Positions 50,525 through 59,553 of a stretch of DNA of 64,000 nucleotides are shown here, one piece after another. Location of the stretch: contig JAZNCI010000005.1 in NCBI GenBank assembly GCA_045587485.1, positions 7,094 through 71,093 on the forward strand, given 5' to 3'. Position 1 is the first letter of the stretch; each line of letters starts with the position of its first letter. Under the pieces are notes generated by a model that did not search any database, was not told the origin of the DNA, and saw only the letters and a program-made list of their open reading frames with translations. The stretch comes from SIG440 sp045587485. Lineage in GTDB: Bacteria > Bacillota > Clostridia > Monoglobales > Monoglobaceae. A program made the translations under genes and the position numbers.

Positions 50525-50682
50525 GCGCATTAAAAAATGCGCCGACAGAGCCGACGCATGAAAAACGCGTTGCTCAATCGTTACCACACGAAACTTTAAT
50601 AGATTGTAGGATATTAAAGCAGAGCACGCATTTTTGCCAAAAGCAAAAAACCTCCTACAACCTATTCAATTTCGTGTGGTAA
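50525..50682. repeat. Inverted-repeat element before the calcium-ATPase gene
   Basis: The gap 50440-50808 (369 bases) has no gene. It holds a GCGCATT/AATGCGC hairpin (50525-50542) and a 102-base imperfect inverted repeat: TTACCACACGAAA (50581-50593) and TTGTAGGA (50604-50611) match the complements TTTCGTGTGGTAA (50670-50682) and TCCTACAA (50653-50660), with a TTTTTGC/GCAAAAA hairpin in the centre (50631-50649). It may be a miniature mobile element or a structured leader. No target-site duplication was seen. Confidence 0.65.
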
Positions 50683-50808
50683 ATTTATTATATCACACTT
50701 TTTCTTATTTGTCCATATTTTTCTTGAAACAGATGCAATTCACTCATATTTGCAGTCTTGTCCGAATATCTTTAAAGTACAAGCAGTTGATACAAAGGAG
50801 TGAAATTT

Positions 50809-53436
50809 ATGACAAAAACAGCAGGATTAAGCACTCAGGAGGTGGAAAGCTCCCGACGCAAGAACGGGTCAAACCGATTGAGCGAAAAGGAAAAGCCGAC
50901 TTTGCTGAAAAAATACTGGGAAAAGTTTGATGACCCAATCATCACCATATTGCTGATTGCTTTGGGTATTAATATAGTTTTTACCTTTTTGGGCAAGGTT
51001 GACTGGTTTGAATGTGTGGGCATATTTGTTTCGGTAATGATTGCCACCTGGGTCAGCGCCCTTTCGGAATATAAAAACGAAGAAGCTTTTCGTTCTATCC
51101 AAAGCGAGGCATCAAAGCTTTTGTGCAAGGTTTACCGTGACGGAAATCTTCAGGAGGTTTGTATTGATGACATTGTAAAGGGCGATTTTGTTTTGCTTCA
51201 AGCGGGAGATGTCGTCCCCGCTGATGGTTATGTTTTCTCTGGCAATATCCGTGTTGACCAGTCTGCACTAAACGGCGAAAACAAAGAGCTTGAAAAAACC
51301 GCATGTGATACCGAGCCTTCATATCGCACACGTCTTATTGATTTTTGGGATAAAAACAGCCTGTTTCGGGGCGCAATTGTATGCTCGGGGCAGTGCATCC
51401 TGAAGGTCAGTCAGGTGGGTGACAAAACCGTTTACGGTCAGCTTAACCGTGAATCGGGGGATGACGAAAGAGAAAGTCCCTTGCAGGTAAAGCTGTCCGA
51501 CCTTGCAAAAGGAATAAGCCGCTTTGGATATATGGGTGCAGCATTGGTTGTGGTTGTTTATCTTATACAAAGATTTTTTGTTGATAACGGCTGGAGTGCC
51601 ATCGGCATTATGGAATATTTTTTTGATACATCCCAGGTGATATCCGACATTGTAAATGCAGTCATTATGGGAATTACGGTAATTGTAGTATCTGTTCCCG
51701 AAGGGCTGCCGCTGATGATTGCCATTGTATGCTCACTGAATATGAAAAAAATGATGAAAAACAATGTTCTGGTACGAAAGCTGATTGGAATTGAAACAGC
51801 AGGCAGTATCAACATACTCTTTTCTGACAAAACGGGAACCATCACCAAAGGGAAGCTAACTGTTGTTGACTTTATTGACGGTGAAGGAAATGCATACAAA
51901 GAACACAAAGCCCTTCCAACAGAGTTGAAAAGGCTGACAGCGATTTCTGTTTTGGGAAACAGTGCGGCACAGATGTCCCAAGGCAAAGCTGTAGGAGGCA
52001 ACTCAACTGAAAAGGCTCTTTTGGAATTTGTCTGCGATGATGGCGTGCCTGATATTTCACTTTCAAAAACACAGGAAACACTGTTTACAAGCGAAAATAA
52101 ATTCTCACAGACAAAGGTCAGCGGAGATTTTTCGGGAGTGCTGGTGAAAGGTGCACCCGAAAAAATTCTGCCACGTTGCACAAGGTACTTTGACCATTTG
52201 GGTAAAAACCAGCCCCTTGGCACAACCCTTGAGCTAAATAAAATAATTGACACAATGGCAAAAAAGTGTATTCGTATTATTGCATTGGGCACAGCCAAAC
52301 AATACACCGACGGACAACTGCCAAAAGATATAACGCTTGTGGGGCTTGTGGCAATACGTGATGATCTGCGCCCCGATGTTAAAGCCGCCGTAAGCGAAGT
52401 AAAGCGTGCAGGCATCCAGACCGTAATGATAACAGGTGACAAAAAGGAAACCGCAGTTGCCATCGCCCGTGAATCAGGAATAATGGACAGCCATAGAAAT
52501 GTGGTTCTTACATCAGAGGATTTGCAGAAAATGAGCGATGACGAGGTGAGTCAAAAGCTCTTTGATATACGGGTGCTCGCCAGAGCACTGCCCACAGATA
52601 AAAGCCGTCTTGTGCGCATTGCTCAGGAAATGGGGCTTGTTGTGGGAATGACCGGTGACGGTGTAAACGACCTTGCCGCCCTGCGCCGTGCAGATGTGGG
52701 GTTTGCAATGGGCAGCGGCACTGATGTCGCAAAGGCTGCGGGAGATATTGTCATTCTTGACGACAACTTTTCGTCTGTTCGGTCAGCAGTGCTTTTCGGA
52801 CGTACAATATATAAAAGTATAAAAAAATTCATCGTCTGTCAGATGACGATAAACATTGCAGCGGTTCTTGTTTCGGTAATTGGGCCTCTTATAGGAATAG
52901 AAAAACCACTTGGCATCACACAGATGCTGTGGGTGAATCTGGTGATGGATACACTTGCCGCCATAGCCTTTGGCGGTGAGGCGGCACTCAGGCGGTATAT
53001 GCTTGACCTGCCAAAGCAACGTGACGAAAAGATACTTGACAAAAAAGCATGGAGTGCAATTTGCACAAGCGGTTTCTTTATTTTTGCGGTAAGCCTGTTC
53101 TTCTTTTTGTCACCTGATATGCATTGTGCATTTCGTCAGCACGCAGGTGAAATATATTTTTACACCGGATATTTTAACTTTTTTGTATTTGCAGGCGTGC
53201 TTAATGCCTTTAACGCCAGATGCGAAGGTATTGATTTGCTTGACCACATATCTTTAAACAAACCATTTCTATTTATAATAGCGCTGATATGCACCGTGCA
53301 GATTGTTATGACATATTTTGGCGGCCAGGTGCTGAGAACCGCTCCCCTGAACCCGCGTGAATGGCTGACAGCAATCATCCCTGCTCTGCTTGTAATCCCG
53401 GTCGACCTGATACGAAAAATTATTATGAATAAATAA
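50809..53436 (+). CDS. P-type cation ATPase, calcium-transporting type (P2)
   Basis: The protein has 875 residues from the ATG at 50809 (AAAGGAG eight bases upstream). The phosphorylation site is FSDKTGTITKG (Asp340), preceded by the membrane motif VPEGLPLMIAI; the actuator loop reads ALNGENKE instead of TGES, and the hinge is MTGDGVNDLAALRRADVGFAMG. Ten helices are expected. The VPEGLP and NGEN forms are seen in the plasma-membrane-type (P2B) calcium pumps. It would export Ca2+, possibly Mn2+. It is a single-gene unit. Confidence 0.9.
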   Translation: MTKTAGLSTQEVESSRRKNGSNRLSEKEKPTLLKKYWEKFDDPIITILLIALGINIVFTFLGKVDWFECVGIFVSVMIATWVSALSEYKNEEAFRSIQSEASKLLCKVYRDGNLQEVCIDDIVKGDFVLLQAGDVVPADGYVFSGNIRVDQSALNGENKELEKTACDTEPSYRTRLIDFWDKNSLFRGAIVCSGQCILKVSQVGDKTVYGQLNRESGDDERESPLQVKLSDLAKGISRFGYMGAALVVVVYLIQRFFVDNGWSAIGIMEYFFDTSQVISDIVNAVIMGITVIVVSVPEGLPLMIAIVCSLNMKKMMKNNVLVRKLIGIETAGSINILFSDKTGTITKGKLTVVDFIDGEGNAYKEHKALPTELKRLTAISVLGNSAAQMSQGKAVGGNSTEKALLEFVCDDGVPDISLSKTQETLFTSENKFSQTKVSGDFSGVLVKGAPEKILPRCTRYFDHLGKNQPLGTTLELNKIIDTMAKKCIRIIALGTAKQYTDGQLPKDITLVGLVAIRDDLRPDVKAAVSEVKRAGIQTVMITGDKKETAVAIARESGIMDSHRNVVLTSEDLQKMSDDEVSQKLFDIRVLARALPTDKSRLVRIAQEMGLVVGMTGDGVNDLAALRRADVGFAMGSGTDVAKAAGDIVILDDNFSSVRSAVLFGRTIYKSIKKFIVCQMTINIAAVLVSVIGPLIGIEKPLGITQMLWVNLVMDTLAAIAFGGEAALRRYMLDLPKQRDEKILDKKAWSAICTSGFFIFAVSLFFFLSPDMHCAFRQHAGEIYFYTGYFNFFVFAGVLNAFNARCEGIDLLDHISLNKPFLFIIALICTVQIVMTYFGGQVLRTAPLNPREWLTAIIPALLVIPVDLIRKIIMNK

Positions 53437-53478
53437 TCATAGTCACTAGTTATTAGTCGTTTGCATATCCCCGTAAAT

Positions 53479-53523
53479 GAAATAAACTGAATTGCACAAG
53501 CTTGTGCAGTTCAGTTTATTTAC
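53479..53523. terminator. Bidirectional terminator after calcium-ATPase gene
   Basis: AATAAACTGAA-TGCACAAG pairs with CTTGTGCA-TTCAGTTTATT, a stem of about 20 bp with A and T runs on both sides, between convergent genes. Confidence 0.92.
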
Positions 53524-53571
53524 GTGGTATTTATTTGTCTGTATGTTCTTGTTACACGTGAACGTGTCGAT

Positions 53572-55344
53572 TTATTCTTCCAGACTTATTTGGTCTGAAG
53601 AAACGTCTTCTTCCTGTGATTCTGTCACTACAGTATCTGCCGGCCCCTCTTCAATGACGTTCTTCATTTCTCCGCTATCGGTGTTTTCACCCTTTTCCGC
53701 CTCTGCCTTCAGTCTTTCCTGCTCGGCATTATACTCCTCCTCAATATAAGTCTTAAGCGTATCAAGAGGCTTTCCCTTGTCGGCAGGATTAACCTCTACC
53801 TCAGTGTTTGCCGCACGGTAAACACTGCCGGTGAGCTTTTCTTCCTTAATAATTTTTCCACCCGACTTTACAATTCGTTTTGACGCCACTCTGTAGCCCT
53901 TTGCACCCTTGCTGATTACTTTCTTATAGCCTATGGGCATACCGGAATTTTCAACTACTTCTGTTTCCGGCTCAAGTGTCGAAGTTGTAGTATTCACAAT
54001 TTCAACCTTCATATCAGGGTCTTTAACGCCCAGAAACTTACAGGTAAGCTGTCTGCCGTTTACGATTGCCTGAATTTTCACCGGATATTCTGTGTTGTTT
54101 TTAATCCTCAGGTCTATATAGCCCTCAGCAATGGTTGCATCCATTCCCGCAGGGACATACGCCACAGGCAGTGAATGTGATGTGCGCTGTACAATTTCAA
54201 GATTGGAATACAGTGCGGCACAGTAAAGGGTCGACGAGGTCTGGCAAATTCCGCCGCCTATGCCCGACTCAACCTTGTTGCCTATGTAAACTCCCGCCTC
54301 CTTATATCCGTTTGCTGAGGTTCTTCTGCCTACGGTTTTATCGTACGAAAACACATCTCCCGGCATAAGTATATATCCGTCAATGCGCTGCGCAGTAAGC
54401 TTGACGTTGCTTGCACGTGCCTCCGAGCTTGTCGAAAAGTCTGAAGAATATGCCGCAAGAACATCCCTGAACAGCTTTTTTTCAAGCTCATCAGCCGTAA
54501 CCTCGGGCAAATCCACCGATACGGCGATTGTATACCTCTTTTCATCCGATTCCAGAGCCTTTTTTAACTCGCTCTTTTCAACAGTTATGCCGCCCTTTGA
54601 CGGAATAATCACAACCTCACCGTCCTTAAAGGCATACTCTGCATTTGTAACAGGCTGAGTCAGCTCCTTATACAGCAAATCCAAATCAACAGTTTTCGGT
54701 TCTGCCTTTTCAATTTTCAGCTCAATTTCATTGATTTGTGGATTAACCAACGCATCACCAATGTGGCAAACCACCTTTTGCCTGTCAACCATCTTTCCGT
54801 GATTGCCCTTGATAATCGTTAAATTATTGCCCTCAATCTCATATGTAGTCTCAGTCATAGGAACTTCAAATTCCCCTGCAAGCCCAACTATCAAATCTTC
54901 AACGGCATCCATATCCGCCTTTGCCGAAGGCGGTATCTCCGTTTTTTGGAATAACGCTGTCAGCATAGCAGTACCCCTGTTGAATATGCCGCCCTCGCGA
55001 CCTATGGCATAGGCATCCCCTGCAATCTTTTCGCTGTCAAGCTCTGCACCAAGGCCGGACAAACTGATTTCTGCACTTTTTTCACCGCAAACAAATGTAA
55101 CAACTCTGTCAGCCGCATTCTCATATTCAATATCCAAACGTCTGCGCACATCATCACGGCTCATGCCGCCTATGTCAATACCCGCCGCGTCAATATGCGG
55201 ATAAACCCCATCATATGTCACCGAATATACAAAAAATCCCACTGAAATCAGCACCAATCCGCAAACTGCCCCAATCAGAGCAATTATTCCTTTGGATAGC
55301 TTCTTTTTTTGTTCAGGAGCAGTTCTTTCATTTTTTTCACTCAT
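53572..55344 (-). CDS. VanW family protein with G5 domain
   Basis: About 590 residues from the ATG at 55344. An N-terminal helix (GIIALIGAVCGLVLISVGFF) anchors it; two peptidoglycan-binding-like (PG_binding_4) repeats follow at about 55-290; the VanW domain spans about 310-450 with PGDVFSYDKTVGRRTSANGY and GIGGGICQTSSTLYCAALYS; a G5-type domain follows near 460-530 and an acidic Glu-rich tail ends it. Such proteins are cell-wall associated in spore formers; function is unknown. The promoter is TTGACT, 16 bases, TAGAAT near 55410-55437. Confidence 0.9.
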   Translation of the reverse strand: MSEKNERTAPEQKKKLSKGIIALIGAVCGLVLISVGFFVYSVTYDGVYPHIDAAGIDIGGMSRDDVRRRLDIEYENAADRVVTFVCGEKSAEISLSGLGAELDSEKIAGDAYAIGREGGIFNRGTAMLTALFQKTEIPPSAKADMDAVEDLIVGLAGEFEVPMTETTYEIEGNNLTIIKGNHGKMVDRQKVVCHIGDALVNPQINEIELKIEKAEPKTVDLDLLYKELTQPVTNAEYAFKDGEVVIIPSKGGITVEKSELKKALESDEKRYTIAVSVDLPEVTADELEKKLFRDVLAAYSSDFSTSSEARASNVKLTAQRIDGYILMPGDVFSYDKTVGRRTSANGYKEAGVYIGNKVESGIGGGICQTSSTLYCAALYSNLEIVQRTSHSLPVAYVPAGMDATIAEGYIDLRIKNNTEYPVKIQAIVNGRQLTCKFLGVKDPDMKVEIVNTTTSTLEPETEVVENSGMPIGYKKVISKGAKGYRVASKRIVKSGGKIIKEEKLTGSVYRAANTEVEVNPADKGKPLDTLKTYIEEEYNAEQERLKAEAEKGENTDSGEMKNVIEEGPADTVVTESQEEDVSSDQISLEE

Positions 55345-55485
55345 CTGATTTTCACTCTCCGATAATTCATATGTGCGCACAACTACATATATGCACACAT
55401 AAATTCTATCATATAGTTTTAAAAAGTCAATATTTTTTCGATAAATATTTGAAATACGGGGAATACTTTCTGCGAGGTGAAAATT

Positions 55486-57117
55486 TTGAAGATTAAGGAT
55501 TTATTTATATACTCTCCCGCCCCCGACAAGCCCACCGCAAGAATTCTTTCCGCTCCTGAAACAACAGAAAACAACCCCGGCACAAACAGTTACATCAACA
55601 ACAACATTCAGAACAAAACAAGCGACACCTATAAAACAGGAAAGGTCAGCCAAAGCCTTTCAGAAAATCTTTCCTTTATAGAGGATGCCTTTGAAACAAG
55701 TAAAAATTTTGACCTTATCGTACGCAAATTCAAAGTGCGGCTCGCTGATTACTTTGCCGATGCCTTTCTTATCTTCTATGATGGGCTTTCAAACAAGGAA
55801 TATATAAACCGTGATATTATGAAACCTCTGATGCAACAGGGAATTGACAAAATCCACGGCAATCTTGCCGACACAATATTTCAGCATTTGCTGACACAGG
55901 CACCTAACACAATGCAGACAGATATGCGTGCAATCATCGAGGCGGTCGGATTTGGCAACTGTGCGGTTTTTGTTGACGGCTGCAGCTGTGCCTTTGTTGC
56001 AGACATAAAGGGTTGGAGCAGCCGCAGTGTGGGGAGGCCTGTTGCCGAGGCGGTTCTCACCGGACCTCAGGAGGCGTTCTGCGAGGCGGTTATGCCTAAC
56101 ATTGCGCTTGTCCGCAAAATTCTTAAAGACCCCAACCTGATTGCCGAAAACATAACCGTTGGCACAAAAAGCAAGACCCCCTGTGCTCTTATGTATATAA
56201 ATGGCATTACCAACAAGTCACTTGTGGCAGAAGCTCGCAACAGGCTGAAAAAAATCGAGGTGGAATACATCTTTTCCTCAACCGATATCGAAATGCTTAT
56301 GGAAGAAAGCGCCGTCTTTCCCCTGCCCCAGCTCCTTAAAACCGAACGCCCCGACCGTGCAGCGGCTCAGCTTTCCGACGGCAAGGTGGTAATTATGGTT
56401 CAGGGCAGTCCATTTGTTCTGGTGTTGCCTGCAACCGCCCGCGACCTTGCCGAAACCGCCGAGGACAATTATGTTCGCACCTCCGAGGCAAACTTTATGA
56501 GGTTTGTCAGAGTATTGGGCTGTTCTCTTGCCCTGCTTCTGCCCGGTTGCTTTTTAAGCACCGTTCTTTATCATCACGAAAGTATCCCAACCGACCTCAT
56601 CTTTGCAATCGAGTCAAGCCGCAGGCAGATGCCCTTTCCCATAACGCTTGAGCTTGTTATGATGATACTCGCCTTTGAGCTGATAAAAGAGGCATCTATC
56701 CGTGTGCCCGACCCAATCGGCTCGACTCTTGGTATTGTTGGCGGCCTAATTTTGGGACAGTCGGCAGTAAGTGCAAATATCGCCAGCCCGCTTTTGATTA
56801 TAATTGTTTCAATTTCTGCTTTGGGTGCCTTTGCCGCTCCCTCTGCCTCCATATCAAGAGCACTTTCGGTTTTGCAGTTTGTGTTTATATTCCTTGGTGC
56901 CGTTGCCGGATTTTTGGGGATAGCCTTTGGAATATTTACAGGACTTATCTATCTTGCATCAACAGCATCCTTTGGTGTACCCTACCTTTCGGGCAACAAA
57001 GGCGGAATAGCAATTCAGCCAATCTGGAAGCGTGAAATCCGTCCCCACGGTCTGCACCCCCAGAGCAAACACAAGCAACCCCATATCAGCCGAAAATGGA
57101 AAGGAGAAAACCAATGA
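55486..57117 (+). CDS. Spore germinant receptor subunit A (GerA family)
   Basis: The start is a TTG at 55486, five bases after GAGGTGAAA; the GTG in that SD is not the start. About 543 residues. The soluble N-terminal domain (about 1-330) has SLSENLSFIEDAFETSKNFD and VEYIFSSTDIEMLMEESAVF; four to five membrane helices follow with RRQMPFPITLELVMMILAFE, PDPIGSTLGIVGGLILGQSA and the end motif RPHGLHPQ. It forms the germinant receptor with the B and C subunits in the inner spore membrane. A basic tail ends the protein. Confidence 0.95.
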   Translation: MKIKDLFIYSPAPDKPTARILSAPETTENNPGTNSYINNNIQNKTSDTYKTGKVSQSLSENLSFIEDAFETSKNFDLIVRKFKVRLADYFADAFLIFYDGLSNKEYINRDIMKPLMQQGIDKIHGNLADTIFQHLLTQAPNTMQTDMRAIIEAVGFGNCAVFVDGCSCAFVADIKGWSSRSVGRPVAEAVLTGPQEAFCEAVMPNIALVRKILKDPNLIAENITVGTKSKTPCALMYINGITNKSLVAEARNRLKKIEVEYIFSSTDIEMLMEESAVFPLPQLLKTERPDRAAAQLSDGKVVIMVQGSPFVLVLPATARDLAETAEDNYVRTSEANFMRFVRVLGCSLALLLPGCFLSTVLYHHESIPTDLIFAIESSRRQMPFPITLELVMMILAFELIKEASIRVPDPIGSTLGIVGGLILGQSAVSANIASPLLIIIVSISALGAFAAPSASISRALSVLQFVFIFLGAVAGFLGIAFGIFTGLIYLASTASFGVPYLSGNKGGIAIQPIWKREIRPHGLHPQSKHKQPHISRKWKGENQ

Positions 57118-58166
57118 AAAACTCACCGCTTCAAAATAGCGAAATATGCTGTCTTGCCATATCTCTCACATCCTTTCGCATATTCACAAGTCTGCCCGTT
57201 GTCTTCAGCCGAACCTCGGGCACGGGAGCACCGCTCTCCACTTTACTTTCAGGAATTTTAGTAATTGCAGCGGTCTTTTTTTTATCAGCACGTCTTAAAG
57301 GTAATTCAATTATCAGCTTCACAAAAACCGCTTTCGCGAAATATACGATATCTGTTTTAGCCCTTATATATCTGTGTATATCGGCATTATTCACCCTGAC
57401 AGAATTTTCACAGTTTGCAAAAGCAACCTCCTTTCCTGCCACACCCGTGTGGTTTATTTCATTGTTTTTTATCATTGCCTCAGGCATTGCCGCCTTGAAG
57501 GGAATATCACCTCTGCTCAGGATTTGCCGTTATTTTATCCCAATCTTTGTTGCTGTGGTTTCTTTTCTTATTCTGTCGGTTTTATGGAAATGCAACCCAA
57601 CAAACCTCTTTCCTTTGCTTGGCAACGGATTAAACGACACTCTCGGTAAGGGTCTGGGCGGAATTTTGCTTTACTCTGACATATCGCTAATCTTTCTTAT
57701 TGACCAATCACAAGGCATCAGAAATAAATCACATCTTCCAACTCTTTGCGGATGTGTTATTGGGGTTTTATTGTGCTTTTGTGTTGTTTTTGCCTTTACC
57801 GCAAAAATCCCCTATCCGCTTTCAAAGGACGAGCAACTTCCACTCTACCTGCTTATGAAGGAGGTTTACTACGGCAGATTTTTTCAGCGGATTGATGCTG
57901 TTGTTCTTTTGGTTTCGGCTCTTTGGGGTATGCTTTCGCTCTGTCTTAATCTGTGCCTGATAACAAAAATCTTAGAGGACACCTTTGCAGTAACTTCAAA
58001 GCCCGCCGCTATATTTCCTCTCGGTGCCGCCTTATTCTTTTTAAGCATTAAGGGCATGGATAACATATTTTCAATCCTTTTATACTCGGCAGCCGCCCTT
58101 GTCATTGTGCTGATTTTTCCTGCTCTGTTAAAAACAACAAAGGAGGCTGTGAAATATGAAAAATAA
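57114..58166 (+). CDS. Spore germinant receptor subunit B (GerB family)
   Basis: About 350 residues from the ATG at 57114, which overlaps the subunit-A stop (ATGA) and follows AAAGGAGAAAA. It has ten membrane helices of the amino acid-polyamine-organocation transporter fold, with TSFRIFTSLPVVFSRTSGTG near the start and NLFPLLGNGLNDTLGKGLGG near residue 165. The B subunit binds the germinant, so this gene would define what the spore senses. Confidence 0.93.
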   Translation: MKNSPLQNSEICCLAISLTSFRIFTSLPVVFSRTSGTGAPLSTLLSGILVIAAVFFLSARLKGNSIISFTKTAFAKYTISVLALIYLCISALFTLTEFSQFAKATSFPATPVWFISLFFIIASGIAALKGISPLLRICRYFIPIFVAVVSFLILSVLWKCNPTNLFPLLGNGLNDTLGKGLGGILLYSDISLIFLIDQSQGIRNKSHLPTLCGCVIGVLLCFCVVFAFTAKIPYPLSKDEQLPLYLLMKEVYYGRFFQRIDAVVLLVSALWGMLSLCLNLCLITKILEDTFAVTSKPAAIFPLGAALFFLSIKGMDNIFSILLYSAAALVIVLIFPALLKTTKEAVKYEK

Positions 58167-59358
58167 AGTTGCTCTCCTTTTTCTTCTGCTTTTGCCCCTT
58201 TTCCTTTCGGGCTGTTATGATAATCAGGAAATCGACGAAACTGCATATATAGTGGCACTTGGCATCGACAAAGGCAATAACTCGGAATACTCTTACACCT
58301 TTCAATTTTCGTCACCCTTAGCAATCTCAAAGGAGGGCGAAGGCGGCGAACAACCCCAAGGCTCATCGGAGCAAAGCAAGGATAGCGAGGGCAAGAATTC
58401 TACTGTTCGCAATCTGACAATCGGTGCTCCTGATTTTTATGTGGCAAAGAATATGATAAACAACTTTATGTCAAAAAACATTGATATGTCGCATCTAAAG
58501 CTGATAGTCTTCTCGGCAAAGGTAGACGAGGATGCCCTTGAGAACCATTCCCAGCTACTCCTTCGCGAACGCGAGATACGTCCCCACACCGCCATTGCCG
58601 TTGCAGCAGAGAGTGCATCAGGCTATCTTGAAAGTGTTAATCCTGAGCTTGAGGCAAACACCTCAAAATACTACGAGCTGATGTCCCTGCGGTCAAACAA
58701 TCTTTACGCACCCACCAAACGCCTTCACGATTTTGTTGATGAAATAACCGCCGAAAAGAGCGACACCGCATTGCCCATTGCCGTCAGCGGTTCAAACACT
58801 GCAGAAATTCCCGCCGACAGTTCTGTGCCCGAATGGATAGGCGTGCACAACTCCTCTGTCACCTCTGACCATTCGGTGCTTTACGGAATGGCATTATTCA
58901 AAAACGGCAAGCTGAGCTCTGCTATGGATGGCGACAGTGCAATGATTTATAACATTCTTACCCGAAGCATCGAAAACTGTACCATCACGGTAAAAGATGA
59001 ACACAACCCCTCGGTAACAATGAGCTTTCGCCTTGTAATTCCCGAAAGGGCCCACTACAAAATCAACACCTCCTCAAAGCAAATAACCGTTACCCAAAGT
59101 CTGCAGGCAGAATTTTTGGGCGGTGCTCTGCCAGAGGGCTACCGCACCGAAGAGGCGCTTTATTCCTATGCCAGCTCTGTGCTGAGACGACGTATTGGCG
59201 ACTATTTCAACGACCTTTCAAAAGAAAAATCGGCCGATATAATGCAGCTCCGCAACTGTATTCGCAAAAATTTTGCCACTTGGGATGAATGGAACGCCTT
59301 TAATTGGGACAATTTCTACAAAAATGCCAAATTCGATATAAACATTAACTTTATTTAA
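58156..59358 (+). CDS. Spore germinant receptor lipoprotein subunit C (GerC family)
   Basis: The 400-residue lipoprotein has a signal with lipobox LSGC (Cys20), followed by the family start YDNQEIDETAYIVALGIDKG. Three domains follow, with VAKNMINNFMSKNIDMSHLK and LKLIVFSAKVDEDALENH in the first and the ALGIDK-type ending KNFATWDEWNAFNWD. It overlaps the subunit-B gene by 11 bases. Confidence 0.93.
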   Translation: MKNKVALLFLLLLPLFLSGCYDNQEIDETAYIVALGIDKGNNSEYSYTFQFSSPLAISKEGEGGEQPQGSSEQSKDSEGKNSTVRNLTIGAPDFYVAKNMINNFMSKNIDMSHLKLIVFSAKVDEDALENHSQLLLREREIRPHTAIAVAAESASGYLESVNPELEANTSKYYELMSLRSNNLYAPTKRLHDFVDEITAEKSDTALPIAVSGSNTAEIPADSSVPEWIGVHNSSVTSDHSVLYGMALFKNGKLSSAMDGDSAMIYNILTRSIENCTITVKDEHNPSVTMSFRLVIPERAHYKINTSSKQITVTQSLQAEFLGGALPEGYRTEEALYSYASSVLRRRIGDYFNDLSKEKSADIMQLRNCIRKNFATWDEWNAFNWDNFYKNAKFDININFI

Positions 59359-59370
59359 GGAAGTGACGAT

Positions 59371-59553
59371 ATGCCGAATATTTTAAAATCAATCTTTACA
59401 CTTGCAGTTTTGTGGAGCGCAGTATACTCTGCAAGTTATGCCGCCTTTCAGTTAAAAAACAAAAAGCACAAAAGTGGCATATCCACCCTCGTGCTTGTAT
59501 TATTGATGCTATTGACCTTTATTTTATCAGGTGTTTTACCAATTTCCCCGTAA
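59371..59553 (+). CDS. Small two-helix membrane protein after gerC, D-subunit-like
   Basis: The 60-residue protein has two membrane helices (ILKSIFTLAVLWSAVYSASY and TLVLVLLMLLTFILSGVLPI) joined by a basic loop NKKHKSG. It starts 12 bases after gerC with AAGGAAG upstream, so it belongs to the ger operon. Some Bacillus receptor operons have a fourth, two-helix D gene that modifies the response; this protein fits in size, place and topology. Its last 35 bases overlap the convergent mtaB gene. Confidence 0.7.
   Translation: MPNILKSIFTLAVLWSAVYSASYAAFQLKNKKHKSGISTLVLVLLMLLTFILSGVLPISP

Noticed and set aside
50683..50808. Manganese or magnesium riboswitch before the P-type ATPase
   Set aside because: I could not find the conserved internal loops of yybP-ykoY or the M-box; only palindromic arms are seen, further upstream.
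51558..52463. Long open frame (301 codons) opposite the calcium-ATPase gene
   Set aside because: It lies wholly antisense to a well-supported P-type ATPase, has no SD, and its sequence is Ser/Pro/Thr-rich as expected for a shadow frame.
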